From: Histomonas meleagridis
Taxonomy: Eukaryota; Parabasalia; Tritrichomonadida; Dientamoebidae
DNA: 64,000 bases
Reading direction: 5' to 3'
NCBI GenBank assembly: GCA_020186115.1
Contig: WSYJ01000113.1
Location: 186,001-250,000 of the forward strand
Of the stretch, positions 10,622 to 20,434 are shown in pieces. Each line of letters opens with the position of its first letter. Within the stretch, counting starts at the first letter, position 1. The notes beneath the pieces were generated by a model. That model searched no databases. It was not told where the DNA came from and was given only the letters and a program-made list of their open reading frames with translations. The position numbers and the translations under genes were made by a program.

Positions 10622-11836
10622 TGATCAAAAACGATACGTCACCTAATTGAATGGATACCGTTTATAATTAATTATTCCATGGAATCTGGGTTTAAGATGA
10701 GTCAATCTATGATTCAGAGGCGCCTAGAAGTGATACAGCTCATCTCACAGGGAAAAAATAACTCTGAGATCGAGAGAGAAACAGGTCATTGCAGAAAACT
10801 TGTTCGAATGGTTCGCAATGATTTATTGAATAATTCTGTTTTTCACCAAAATTCTTATATTGGAAGACCTTCCATCATTAACTCGGAATTAACAAATAAG
10901 GTCAACAATATGACTATTAATAACAGGAGAATGGGAACCCGAACAATAGCTGATCTGTTATCAGAAGAAAATAAAATTAGTTATGGCACAGTGTACAAAG
11001 TAAGAAATAGCCTTGGGTGTAATTATTCGCCTCCAAAGGAAACATTCTTGCTTACCAATGATCAAAAACAAAAGCGAATCAGTTTTTCTCAATATCACAT
11101 TCAACAAAATACAAACTGGAAAAATGTTTTATTTGTTGATGAATCCTGTTATTACTTAGACAACAACCATCGCTGGTTGTGGAGAAGAAGAGGCGAAATC
11201 TGTTCGGATGTTTTTCGGAAAAAAACTAAGTTCACCCCAAAGGTTATGATCTTTGGTGGAATAAGTTAAAATTATAAAACACCACTTATTGCAATCAGAG
11301 GGAACATTGATTCTGAAGTATACATTCACGAATGCATCGTACGTTCTGACTTGATACGAGGAATCAATAACGTTTATGGTGAAGGATGCTGGACCCTACT
11401 CCAAGATGGAGCAAGTTCACACACAAGCAAAAAAACTATGGAATATTTGAAAAGTCGATGCAATGTTCTTGAGAACTGGCCAGCAAATTCTCCTGACTTG
11501 AATGTCATAGAGAACTTGTACTCAATACATAAGAAAAGAGTGGAAGAGTTACAGCCCCAATCTATTGATGAATTGATTAATGTAATATTCGAGGTTTGGA
11601 ATTCAATTGATGAAAACTTGATTAAGAACCTTGTCGATTCGATGCCAAATAGGCTGAACGAAATAATTAAGCGCCAAGGAGAGCCCAACGGATACTAAGA
11701 GTCTGCAATTCATATATTCATATATGTGACATGATCGTAAGTAAACATCTCAAATAAGTGTGGATAAAAGAAGTACCACTTCCTATTCAATATTTGTATG
11801 ATTTGATTTGAAATGGTGGGTTATCGTTTTTGATCA
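10622..11836 (+). mobile_element. Tc1-type transposon, about 1.2 kb
   Basis: TGATCAAAAACGATA at 10622-10636 is repeated exactly in inverted orientation at 11822-11836, with further inner similarity (CACC). TA follows the right end at 11837-11838. The left flank is CT, so the target duplication has been lost or the left boundary has drifted. The transposase between belongs to the DD34E Tc1 group. Confidence 0.8.
10679..11698 (+). pseudogene. Tc1-type (DD34E) transposase interrupted by one TAA
   Basis: A single frame of 340 codons is broken only by TAA at 11267-11269, right after MIFGGIS. The N-terminal half has paired helix-turn-helix character (SEIERETGHCRKLVRMVRND). The catalytic blocks are VDESCYYLD, LLQDGASSHTS and SPDLNVIEN, with 34 residues between the second Asp and the Glu, which defines Tc1-like enzymes. 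The stop separates the first catalytic Asp from the other two. As with the mariner at 5.2 kb, one nonsense change is the only visible lesion, so inactivation looks recent. The first methionine (10679) is a reasonable start; MSQSMIQRRLEV a few codons on is an alternative. Confidence 0.85.
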
Positions 11837-11838
11837 TA

Positions 11839-12229
11839 CTTTAAATTCAGAACGATAGAAAACGATCCCACTTTTATAAAGAAATTATCATACTTCCAAT
11901 TCGATCGACAATAAATGACACATATTTTATATGAAAATAATAAATGAAAAACGGTTTGGCAAAATACAGTCCGATTAAAATACATTAAAAAAGTAATGCG
12001 TGTCACAATAATTCATTGAATACTATATGGACGTGTAAACTATTCATTGATTTTACACTAATCACAGCGAGTGTGTTAATGAGATATGGTTCTTCACATA
12101 ATGTGAGAAGAAATTTTGATCAATAAAAAAATTTATTAAATTCCATATCATAATTCTAATATTAGAATTCGGATGCTTCTTAAAGTACTAATGAATATTT
12201 ACTGTGTAATATTTATTGTAATTTATTTG
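11839..12229. other. Intergenic, nothing recognised
   Basis: A 61-codon minus-strand frame at 11821-12006 overlaps the transposon end and has no domain. No RNA gene or repeat was seen. Confidence 0.4.
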
Positions 12230-12520
12230 AAATTAATGAAACAGCACCTCATTGTGCAATACGACAAGGTCATTATGCAATTGCAAATATCCTTTTTATA
12301 CAAAACGGAATTGATATAAATGCTAGAGATATTCATTCGTTTTTTACAAAAAACATTTTAGTAATTATTCCTAAAATATTATAAGCAGCACTGTGGGCAT
12401 CTTTAAGTGGCCATGCATAAATAGTTAAATTACTTATGGAACAAAAATAATATGATATTAATACTAAAAATATTTATTTGTTTTATTATGTATTTATTTT
12501 AATCATTTTATAACAGCAAC
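12230..12520 (+). pseudogene. Ankyrin remnants on the plus strand
   Basis: Two ankyrin units read ETAPHCAIRQGHYAIANIL, then ...IDINARDI, and, after about 70 bp, ALWASLSGHA followed by a stop and IVKLLMEQK. The second starts after ATTATAAGCAG|CACTG, where an in-frame TAA precedes the unit but an AG sits at the junction. This is the only ankyrin array here on the plus strand and it has no DUF3447 partner, so it is an isolated fragment. Confidence 0.6.
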
Positions 12521-13002
12521 AAGATTTATGCTATACAATGGGTGATCTCTCGCTGGAGGCTTGTTTGGTATCTTCCAAAATAAAATGCTTAATAGATTCG
12601 CGATACACGTGGAAAAACAATTGCTCAAGTTGTACTATAATATAGGAAACACAGAGAACTTTAGCATTTGGTACTTCAAAATCACTGAGAACAAATGAAC
12701 GAAATTGTTAAATTAGATAAAATACATATGGAAATTTGGAATTGAAGTGATTTTAGAATTATGCTCAACCATGTTGAGGAGATATCTAAGCCATGTTTTT
12801 TGCGAACATTTGATCTTCGAGTTGATTTTAATTTGTTAACAATATATGCTTTATTTCCATTTCTTATTGAAAATGAAGATTTGATGTTTGTAGAAGAGGA
12901 ATCTGATTTAAAATTTTCGTTTGTACTTTATTCACGAAGTACATTTACTATTTCTGTGTAACCTTTTTGGTGTGCAATTTGAGTTGCAGTAAAATATTGT
13001 TA
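12521..13002. other. Mostly non-genic; ends in a minus-strand ankyrin scrap
   Basis: Around 12905-12995 the minus strand encodes QIAHQKGYTEIVNVLRE followed by a stop, a degraded ankyrin unit that continues the large array to the right. The plus-strand 66-codon frame at 12761-12961 overlaps it and is probably chance. Confidence 0.4.
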
Positions 13003-15425
13003 AAACATATTCCAAACTATTAAAACATATTTCAAATTATTAAAACATATTCTAAATTATTCAAATGAATAGTTTTTGCATTAAAATCAATTCCTTTATC
13101 TAAAAGTAATTTTACTATTTCTATATTATTATTTTTAACTGCTATATGAAGTGCTGTTTCAAATTATTAAAACATATTTCAAATTATTAAAACATATTTC
13201 AAATTATTAAAACATATTCTAAATTATTAAAACATATTCTAAATTATTAAAACATATTTTAAATTATTCAAATGAATAGTTTTTGCATTAAAATCAATTC
13301 CTTTATCTAAAAGTAATTTTACTATTTCTATATTATTATTTTTAACTGCTATATGAAGTGCTGTTTCAAATTATTAATACATATTTCAAATTATTAAAAA
13401 AATATATAAAATTATTAAATCATATTTTAAATTATTCAAATGAATAGTTTTTGCATTAAAATCAATTCCTTCTTTATCTAAAAGTAATTTTACTATTTCT
13501 ATATTATTATTTTTAACTGCTATATGAAGTGCTGTTTCAAATTATTAAAACATATTTCAAATTATTAAAACATATTTCAAATTATTAAAACATATTCTAA
13601 ATTATTAAAACATATTTCAAATTATTAAAACATATTCTAAATTATTAAAACATATTCTAAATTATTAAAACATATTTTAAATTATTCAAATGAATAGTTT
13701 TTGCATTAAAATCAATTCCTTTATCTAAAAGTAATTTTACTATTTCTATATTATTATTTTTAACTGCTATATGAAGTGCTGTTTCAAATTATTAATACAT
13801 ATTTCAAATTATTAAAAAATATATAAAATTATTAAAACATATTTTAAATTATTCAAATGAATAGTTTTTGCATTAAAATCAATTCCTTCTTTATCTAAAA
13901 GTAATTTTACTATTTCTATATTATTATTTTTAACTGCTATATGAAGTGCTGTTTCAAATTATTAATACATATTTCAAATTATTAAAAAATATATAAAATT
14001 ATTAAAACATATATAAAATTATTAAAACATATATAAAATTATTAAAACATATTCTAAATTATTAAAAAATATATAAAATTATTAAAAAATATATAAAATT
14101 ATTAAAACATATTTCAAATTATTAAAAAATATATAAAATTATTAAAACATATTTCAAATTATTAAAAAATATATAAAATTATTAAAACATATTTCAAATT
14201 ATTAAAAAATATATAAAATTATTAAAACATATTCTAAATTATTAAAACATATTCTAAATTATTAAAGCATATTTCAAATTATTAAAGCATATATAAAATT
14301 ATTAAAACATATTCTAAATTATTAAAACATATTTCAAATTATTAAAACATATTTCAAATTATTAAAACATATTTCAAATTATTAAAACATATTTCAAATT
14401 ATTAAAACATATTTCAAATTATTAAAAAATATATAAAATTATTAAAAAATATATAAAATTATTAAAACATATTTCAAATTATTAAAACATATTTCAAATT
14501 ATTAAAACATATTCTAAATTATTAAAACATATTCTAAATTATTAAAGCATATATAAAATTATTAAAACATATTCTAAATTATTAAAACATATTCTAAATT
14601 ATTAAAACATATTCTAAATTATTAAAACATATTCTAAATTATTAAAACATATTTCAAATTATTAAAACATATTCTAAATTATTAATACATATTTCAAATT
14701 ATTAAAAAATATATAAAATTATTAAAACATATTCTAAATTATTCAAATGAATAGTTTTTGCATTAATATTAATTCCTTTATCTAAAAGTAATTTTACTAT
14801 TTCTATATTATTATTTCTAACTGCTATATGAAGTGTTGTTTCAAATTATTAAAACATATTTCAAATTATTAAAACATATTCTAAATTATTAAAACATATT
14901 TCAAATTATTAAAACATATTCTAAATTATTAAAACATATTCTAAATTATTAAAACATATTCTAAATTATTCAAATGAATAGTTTTTGCATTAATATTAAT
15001 TCCTTTATCTAAAAGTAATTTTACTATTTCTATATTATTATTTCTAACTGCTATATGAAGTGCTGTTTCAAATTATTAAAACATATTTCAAATTATTAAA
15101 ACATATTCTAAATTATTAAAAAATATATAAAATTATTAAAACATATTTCAAATTATTAAAACATATTTCAAATTATTAAAACATATTCTAAATTATTAAT
15201 ACATATTTCAAATTATTAAAAAATATATAAAATTATTAAAACATATTCTAAATTATTCAAATGAATAGTTTTTGCATTAATATTAATTCCTTTATCTAAA
15301 AGTAATTTTACTATTTCTATATTATTATTTCTAACTGCTATATGAAGTGCTGTTTCAAATTATTAAAACATATTTCAAATTATTAAAACATATTTCAAAT
15401 TATTAAAACATATTCCAAATTATTC
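13003..15425 (-). repeat. 20-bp minisatellite filling spacers between ankyrin units
   Basis: The unit on the plus strand is ATTAAAACATATTTCAAATT, with two other common forms ending CATATTCTAAATT and AATATATAAAATT. It occurs in every spacer between the ankyrin units of this array, from about three copies up to 39 consecutive copies at 13961-14740. There every unit keeps exact 20-bp register. Because 20 is not a multiple of 3 and the unit brings stops in all readings once repeated, the spacers cannot be translated through. The left flank of each spacer is the same ankyrin end. Confidence 0.95.
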
Positions 15426-15527
15426 AAATGAATATTTTTTGCATTAACATCAATTCCTTTTTGTTGAAGAAGTATTTTAACAATTTCTGTATGACCTTTT
15501 TCAGATGCTAAAATAAGTGCTGTATTA
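13074..15527 (-). pseudogene. Array of nine separated ankyrin units (locus 3)
   Basis: Nine units of about 95-100 bp lie near 13074, 13270, 13441, 13688, 13858, 14745, 14971, 15260 and 15430. Eight translate as ETALHIAVKNNNIEIVKLLL, then DKGIDFNAKTIHL, with K/R and F/I exchanges. The one nearest the upstream gene is older (SEKGHTEIVKILLQQKGIDV). None of the units is interrupted, while all spacers are non-coding minisatellite. The array is downstream of, and collinear with, the DUF3447 gene at 15598-16761. Either exons of an unusual spliced gene, or a tandem amplification of one exon-like unit plus spacer. I cannot decide from sequence, hence the cautious class. Confidence 0.5.
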
Positions 15528-15597
15528 AATTTTATAATAAAAATTTAAATCAAATTTTAAAATATCAAATCGTTTTAATAAAATTTCAATAAAATTT

Positions 15598-16761
15598 TCA
15601 AACACTTCTCTTTAAATTAATATATTTGTGTTTAATAAGGTAGTCAAAAAATTCTTCCTTGATAGAAATCTCTGAAATCTCTAAAAAATTTAATGAAATT
15701 TCATTATTTCCGAGGAAATCTAAAAAAATAAAAATATTTCCTGTTCTAATAGAATTGATGATATGATTCTTATTGATATTCATTCCTTCTTCTTTTAAAA
15801 ATGAAAGAAGATCAAAATTATCATGTAAAATACATTCTTTTCCTAATTCTTCTAAATTATTATCAGGATTAATTTTATTTTCATAAAGGTATTTAAAGAT
15901 ATCATTTCGATGAAACATAATTGCTGTTTCATATGCGCTATCAAATGATGAATGATTTTGCTCACATAAATGAATGATTTCTTCATTCCCACCTGCAATT
16001 GCATATTTACCTGTGTTTATTACATTTGCTCCATTCATAAGTAAATATTTAAAACATTTAACTGAAGAAAAAAATGCTGCATAATCAATTAATGTAACAT
16101 TTGGTTTGTTAATAAACGAATATCTTTCATAAAGTGATGGCTCAATTGTTTGATTAAAATTAAAATTTGTTTGTGATGATATTTCTTGAAGTTTTTCGAC
16201 TTCATCATTACGAATTATTGTTGCGATTTTATTTGGATTGTGCCCGTTCTTAACATATTTCTTATGAAGTTCAAAATTTTCAGAAAGATCTTTGAAATTA
16301 TTTTTATTTTTGAATTTAATCCTTTGAGATTGCAGTTTTATGAATTCTTCTTCTGAAACATAATGTATATAAAAAGGATTATTTTTATTTTGAATAATTT
16401 TTGGTTCTATTAATTTACTTTCAATCATTTTTTCAAGAAGATAATTTGATTCTTCGTTATTAATTGTTAATAAAAATTGAGTAACAACATTAATTAAGGT
16501 ATTGTTCGATTTTATTTCTGCTTTCTGTAAATACTTGATGCATAATTTTTCAAATCCTTTGAAAACAAAATATGAATAAATAATTCTGCTAATAATGTGA
16601 AGGAATGAAATTGGAAATTCTTGAGAAAAGTATTGAAAAGAAGATTCGACTGATTGATCAATATTTTCCTCATTTAAATCGAAAATAATTCTCTCAACAG
16701 CTTGCAATATTTGAAGGTTTTCGTTGGATTTGAGAATTGCTTTACTTTGGTTTCCCCCCAT
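15598..16761 (-). CDS. DUF3447-type ankyrin-associated protein, 387 aa
   Basis: An intact frame starting at ATG 16761 (MGGNQSKAILKSNENLQ). An N-terminal helical region of about 170 residues carries ESNYLLEKMIESKLIE. The conserved core runs from about residue 175 to 290: ATIIRNDEVEKLQEISSQTN, YAAFFSSVKCFKYLLM, GKYAIAGGNEEIIHLCEQNH. Ankyrin-like helices continue to YINLKRSV, where the frame stops near an ankyrin boundary. A GTGTTTGA at 15605 could act as a donor, joining in phase to the AG before the next ankyrin unit (intron 15520-15605, 86 nt). A Gly at position 2 makes N-myristoylation conceivable. This is the most complete of the four DUF3447 loci and the best candidate for a working gene. 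Function unknown. Confidence 0.7.
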   Translation of the reverse strand: MGGNQSKAILKSNENLQILQAVERIIFDLNEENIDQSVESSFQYFSQEFPISFLHIISRIIYSYFVFKGFEKLCIKYLQKAEIKSNNTLINVVTQFLLTINNEESNYLLEKMIESKLIEPKIIQNKNNPFYIHYVSEEEFIKLQSQRIKFKNKNNFKDLSENFELHKKYVKNGHNPNKIATIIRNDEVEKLQEISSQTNFNFNQTIEPSLYERYSFINKPNVTLIDYAAFFSSVKCFKYLLMNGANVINTGKYAIAGGNEEIIHLCEQNHSSFDSAYETAIMFHRNDIFKYLYENKINPDNNLEELGKECILHDNFDLLSFLKEEGMNINKNHIINSIRTGNIFIFLDFLGNNEISLNFLEISEISIKEEFFDYLIKHKYINLKRSV

Positions 16762-17150
16762 TTGGAATAAATTAAATAAATTTTCACAAAATTGAATACC
16801 AATTCGAATCCGAAACGATGAAAATTTATGTCACTCGTATTTTGAATGAAAATAAAATAAGCCAATCCAATTTTCCAATTTTATCGTTTGATTTATGTCT
16901 ATCATCACAACCTAAATAATGCTGTATTCAACTCTTCGCTGAAACCTTAATAAAATTACTTACGGTTTTCTGGAAAATTTTTGTTACATCTAACCGATAA
17001 AATTCTATTGTTTACGAGATTGAAACGACATTGACAGCAACCGTTATTAACTTTACGACAAGCTATCGGGTAGCATTTTTCGAATAAACAATTGAAAAAA
17101 TTATCGTATACTTCATTTTTGGTGTCTCAAAAGGTGAAACGTTGTTGACT
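16762..17150. other. Divergent intergenic region
   Basis: It separates the minus-strand DUF3447 gene from the plus-strand NTF2-like gene and should hold both promoters. No other feature was recognised. Confidence 0.4.
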
Positions 17151-17158
17151 TCACTTAT
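17151..17158 (+). promoter_or_regulatory. Initiator-like TCACTTAT
   Basis: It lies 10 nt before the ATG at 17168 and matches the trichomonad Inr pattern TCAYWT, which would give a very short leader. Confidence 0.45.
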
Positions 17159-17167
17159 ATAATTGAC

Positions 17168-17536
17168 ATGAGAGCATCAATCGACGATTTCAATGCAGTT
17201 CAAGAAGCAGCTCAAAAGTTTGCAGATGCAGTTGGTAGTGGTAAACCAGAAATATGCCAACCAGTCTTCCTTGATAACGCAGTTATGTTTGGTTTCCTCG
17301 ATGGAAAACTCGAACAAGGATCTATCCAAAACTTATACAACAATATTAATGAAGTAGGTGCACCTGAAGGTTACAGATCACGCGTTGATGTTGTTTTTAT
17401 TGATGGAACTGTTGCACTTGCACGCGTTCTTGAAGATAATTGGGCAGGTCATGATTTCTCCGATTATTTAATGCTTGTTAAAATGAACAATGAATGGAGA
17501 ATAGTTGCAAAGGTTTATAACCAAGTTCCTAAGTAA
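17168..17536 (+). CDS. NTF2-like / lumazine-binding-like (SnoaL-fold) protein, 122 aa
   Basis: The pattern of an N-terminal helix (DFNAVQEAAQKFADAVGSGK), then VFLDNAVMFGFLDGKL, then a beta-rich C-terminal half with DVVFIDGTVALARVLEDNW and FSDYLMLVKMNNEWRIVAKV is typical of small NTF2-fold proteins of the putative lumazine-binding group. Members are common in bacteria and their substrates are mostly unknown. Codon use is less AT-biased than in neighbouring accessory genes, suggesting good expression. Length matches the family. A bacterial origin by transfer is possible but not testable here. Confidence 0.7.
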   Translation: MRASIDDFNAVQEAAQKFADAVGSGKPEICQPVFLDNAVMFGFLDGKLEQGSIQNLYNNINEVGAPEGYRSRVDVVFIDGTVALARVLEDNWAGHDFSDYLMLVKMNNEWRIVAKVYNQVPK

Positions 17537-17962
17537 AAAAAATCAAATATTTTCAAAAAAAAATATTATTGAATTTTAAAACAGATATCATTGCATAACT
17601 TTTACTCAGTTAATACTAAGTTTGCTTATAAATTTGATTTCATTATTTTTCAAAATAATTTTTTATAAATTTCAATATTTAATATTTACATATTCGATAA
17701 ACACTGTTATAAAATTGGCTTCGTTGGTTGATGTCCGCGTTTCTTTTTTCGTATTATTGTGAAATTTTCAAAATTTAATTTTTTTCAGAAAAATTATTGC
17801 TGCCTGTCTAGAACTTGTTTCGGGTAGAGGCATTGATATGCTTATTAATCATTAGTGATAGTTTTCCTGAAAAGAGATAACAGATCAAATTTTGACAATT
17901 TGCAAGAAATTGATTTTTTTGTAAACTACAGAATTCAAATTTTTGGAGAAAGGGTTTGTTGA
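17537..17962. other. Intergenic region, no feature recognised
   Basis: It carries the 3' end of the NTF2-like gene and the promoter of the kinase. The 80-codon minus-strand frame at 17808-18050 is low-complexity and overlaps the kinase start. Confidence 0.4.
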
Positions 17963-18916
17963 ATGCAACCCTCCAGCTCTGTTGAAGAATTAGGCAAAAG
18001 ATACCCAAATTTTGTTGTTCAATTAGATGATTTTTATATTGGAGAAACAATAGGTTCTGGTGGTTTTAGTATTGTTCGTCTTGGTATGCAATATTCAACA
18101 GGTACCCTTTGTGCTATGAAAGAATTAAAATGTGAAGACTTAAATGGTAATAGAATTATTCCGTATGAAAAAGAAATATCAATCTTATCCCGATGTTCTG
18201 ATTTATTCATATTAAAATTTATTGGGTTTACAATCAAATATCCCTTTGTAATTATTACTGAATATATTCCAGGTGGTTCTCTTCATAGTGCTTTACGACT
18301 CGCCAATGATTTTGCAATAAATTTAACAGGAACCCAAAAAACAATAATTTCTCTTGGTGTTGCCAAAGGTTTTATGGTTTTACACAAGAGTGGCGTTATT
18401 CACCATGATCTCAAATCTGCTAATATTCTACTTGATTCAGAAATGTTACCTATTATTTGCGATTTTGGAATTTCTATAGATAAGCATTTCAGTTCAAAAA
18501 AGCGTCATGAAATGATTGGGACACCAAATTGGCTTGCTCCAGAGGTTTTTGAGCACAAAGATTACGATTTCAAAATTGATGTATATGCATATGGAATGCT
18601 ACTTTGGGAGATACTTACCGGTAGTGTACCATTCAAGGGAAAGACAAACGAAGAAATTGAGCATGCTGTTGCACAAAAAGGACAAAGGCCATCAATTCCT
18701 ATTATGACACCGACACCACTAAAGAACTTAATCAACAACTGCTGGGTGCAAGATCCAAAGGCACGTCCAACATTTAAGGAGATATATCAAATGTTTGCTG
18801 AACATCAAGTGAAATTTCCTGATACAGATGATAAAGCGATTAACAGAGTTATTGGGTACATTAAGAAAGTCGAGATGTTACAGAACAAAAACAGAAAGAA
18901 AATTGTAAATAATTAG
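17963..18916 (+). CDS. TKL-type protein kinase, 317 aa
   Basis: A protein kinase of essentially one catalytic domain. GSGGFSIV (residues 31-38) is the glycine loop, K53 in CAMKEL the ATP-anchoring lysine, HHDLKSANILL (147-157) the catalytic loop with D149, and CDFG (166-169) the magnesium loop. GTPNWLAPEVFEHKDYDFKI is the activation segment to APE, followed by DVYAYGMLLWEILTGSVPF. The SANI and NWLAPE motifs fit the tyrosine-kinase-like group, which is very large in trichomonads. HRD is changed to HHD, which usually removes dependence on activation-loop phosphorylation. There is no membrane segment. Substrate unknown; probably active. Confidence 0.9.
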   Translation: MQPSSSVEELGKRYPNFVVQLDDFYIGETIGSGGFSIVRLGMQYSTGTLCAMKELKCEDLNGNRIIPYEKEISILSRCSDLFILKFIGFTIKYPFVIITEYIPGGSLHSALRLANDFAINLTGTQKTIISLGVAKGFMVLHKSGVIHHDLKSANILLDSEMLPIICDFGISIDKHFSSKKRHEMIGTPNWLAPEVFEHKDYDFKIDVYAYGMLLWEILTGSVPFKGKTNEEIEHAVAQKGQRPSIPIMTPTPLKNLINNCWVQDPKARPTFKEIYQMFAEHQVKFPDTDDKAINRVIGYIKKVEMLQNKNRKKIVNN

Positions 18917-19007
18917 TTTTCCCTTCGGATTTTGATTTTTTAGTTCACATTTCGCTATCGTTTAAATATTTTTTAACTGAATTTGTCGGCAGAAAATATT
19001 ACGTTAG

Positions 19008-19382
19008 ATGGCAACTCTTTTAGAAAAGAAACTCCAAGAACAAAAAAAATTTGAAGAAGAAGAGGAATTTGATGATGACCTTATACCGATCGATGCTATA
19101 ACACTTGTGTCAAATGATGGTTATGAATTTGTAGTCGATAAGAAAACAGCATTAATAAGTCAAACAATTCGTAATATTTTATACGGAGGTGGAAACTTCC
19201 AAGAAGCACAAACTAAAGTAATTTACCTTCCAAAAATTAGAGCTATTATTCTTGAAAGAATTATCGAATACTGGCATTACAAAACTCAATATTCTGATCA
19301 TTTAGATTTGATCCCACCATTTGATGTTGACCCAAAAATGGCTGTAGAGCTTCTTCAAGCAGCAGATTACTTACAGACTTAA
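19008..19382 (+). CDS. Elongin C-like (Skp1/BTB fold) protein, 124 aa
   Basis: After an acidic, lysine-rich leader of about 25 residues the sequence follows Elongin C: AITLVSNDGYEFVVDKKTAL, ISQTIRNILYGGGNFQEAQT, VIYLPKIRAIILERIIEYWH and a C-terminal DPKMAVELLQAADYLQT. Elongin C is the adaptor that joins BC-box substrate receptors to Cullin-2/5 ubiquitin ligases and also takes part in transcription elongation. The normal length is about 112; the extra is the leader. Convergent with the DUF1764 gene, with only 30 bp between stops. Confidence 0.85.
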   Translation: MATLLEKKLQEQKKFEEEEEFDDDLIPIDAITLVSNDGYEFVVDKKTALISQTIRNILYGGGNFQEAQTKVIYLPKIRAIILERIIEYWHYKTQYSDHLDLIPPFDVDPKMAVELLQAADYLQT

Positions 19383-19412
19383 ATATATGTAAAATATTTT
19401 TTATTTTGTTAT

Positions 19413-19763
19413 TTAATGACAACAATCGCAATCAAATGGACACAATGGAGTTGTTCCTGCCTTTGGGTTGTTCATACCAAGCTCTTCCTCAGTATAAATT
19501 GGAAGACCATCTGATGTATACTTCCTTTTCTTTGGCTGACCAAGCTTCTCTGCATTTAAAGCCTGCTGTTTAGCTTTTTCTTTTTTGTTTTTTTTAATAT
19601 TACTAAAAATTTCATCAAGTTCATTTTCTGTAAAATCTTCTTTTTTGTTTGGTTCAACTGGGTTTTCTTTTGCCTCTCTTTCTGCCTTTATTGCCCTTAT
19701 TTTACGAAGTGCAAAAGATGTTGAAATTTTTGCTTTCTTTTGTGTTGTTTTTACTTTGTTCAT
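19413..19763 (-). CDS. DUF1764-family conserved eukaryotic protein, 116 aa
   Basis: The C-terminus SDGLPIYTEEELGMNNPKAG followed by TTPLCPFDCDCCH is the hallmark of the DUF1764 family: a GxPIY segment, a gly-asn turn and a terminal cysteine cluster. The N-terminal 90 residues are Lys/Glu-rich and probably disordered (KKNKKEKAKQQALNAEK). Molecular role is unknown to me. ATG at 19763 is the first in frame. Confidence 0.85.
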   Translation of the reverse strand: MNKVKTTQKKAKISTSFALRKIRAIKAEREAKENPVEPNKKEDFTENELDEIFSNIKKNKKEKAKQQALNAEKLGQPKKRKYTSDGLPIYTEEELGMNNPKAGTTPLCPFDCDCCH

Positions 19764-19907
19764 TAGATTTTAACGGACCATTAAAAACGTCACTTTTTTA
19801 CGATTTCGAACAAAGAAAAATGATACAATTAAATTTTACTTCCAAAAAAATAAGATGTACATGAATTTTGTTGTGTGTCTCTATTAAAAATGTGCAAAAA
19901 AATTGGC

Positions 19908-20434
19908 TCATGAAATAAACATTGAGAATATTGATAATGCTATTCCCATTATAAAATGTGGAATTGCATATATGATTTTAAGCTCCTGAGGGATCATGTC
20001 TGTTGACAATTCTATGGAAATTAGTCTGAAGTTAGAATCAAAAAATACCCTTGAAAAACTGTAGGTGGTAAAAAAACAGATGCCTTAGCCACATATAAAG
20101 TTATTGACTTACCAATTATTGTATCTAATATTCTTCCAATAATTCCAAAAGGAATAAAATAAATTAATGAGTATGATAATATCGAAATTATCTGCGCAAC
20201 AGAAAGATGTACTAGATTAAAAATTAATATGAAATAGAGACATGCCACTACTAAAATTAAAGTAATAACATATAATGCATATCCTTTTGGAACTGCTTGA
20301 TCAGTCTTGAAGCCCAACATCAAAAGAGATACCAAATAATTTATGATTATTGGTCCAAACATCTCTGTTTCTCTGATTGTTTGATTATGAGCCAAAAATT
20401 TAATTGATTGAATAAGTTTATTTTTCATTATCAT
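19908..20434 (-). CDS. Yip1-family membrane protein (two exons, 23-nt intron)
   Basis: A Golgi/ER vesicle-transport protein of the Yip1 (YIPF) family, with five predicted membrane helices when the exons are joined. Exon 1 (20434-20049) gives the cytosolic start, GPIIINYLVSLLMLGFKT, then a pair of hydrophobic helices, IISILSYSLIYFIPFGIIGR and FLPPTVFQG. Exon 2 (20025-19908) continues LISIELSTDMIPQELKIIYA and the last helix HFIMGIALSIFSMFIS. Unspliced, the frame ends six codons into the intron region and loses the last helix. The joined frame is 167 residues, short for the family, with the N-terminal cytosolic part reduced. Yip1 proteins bind Rab GTPases; which Rab is unknown. Confidence 0.75.
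20026..20048 (-). other. 23-nt intron in the Yip1 gene
   Basis: The intron starts GTATTT and ends TTCTAACTTCAG, with the CTAAC branch-like motif a few bases before the AG. Removal restores frame (GG plus A) and adds the missing last membrane helix. Introns this short have been reported for Trichomonas; I see no RNA evidence here. Confidence 0.75.

Noticed and set aside
12761-12961. 66-codon plus-strand ORF
   Set aside because: It partly overlaps a minus-strand ankyrin scrap and shows no family; probably chance.
13074-15527. CRISPR-like array because of regular repeats and spacers
   Set aside because: The repeats are protein-coding ankyrin units and the spacers are a minisatellite; a eukaryotic locus with no cas genes.
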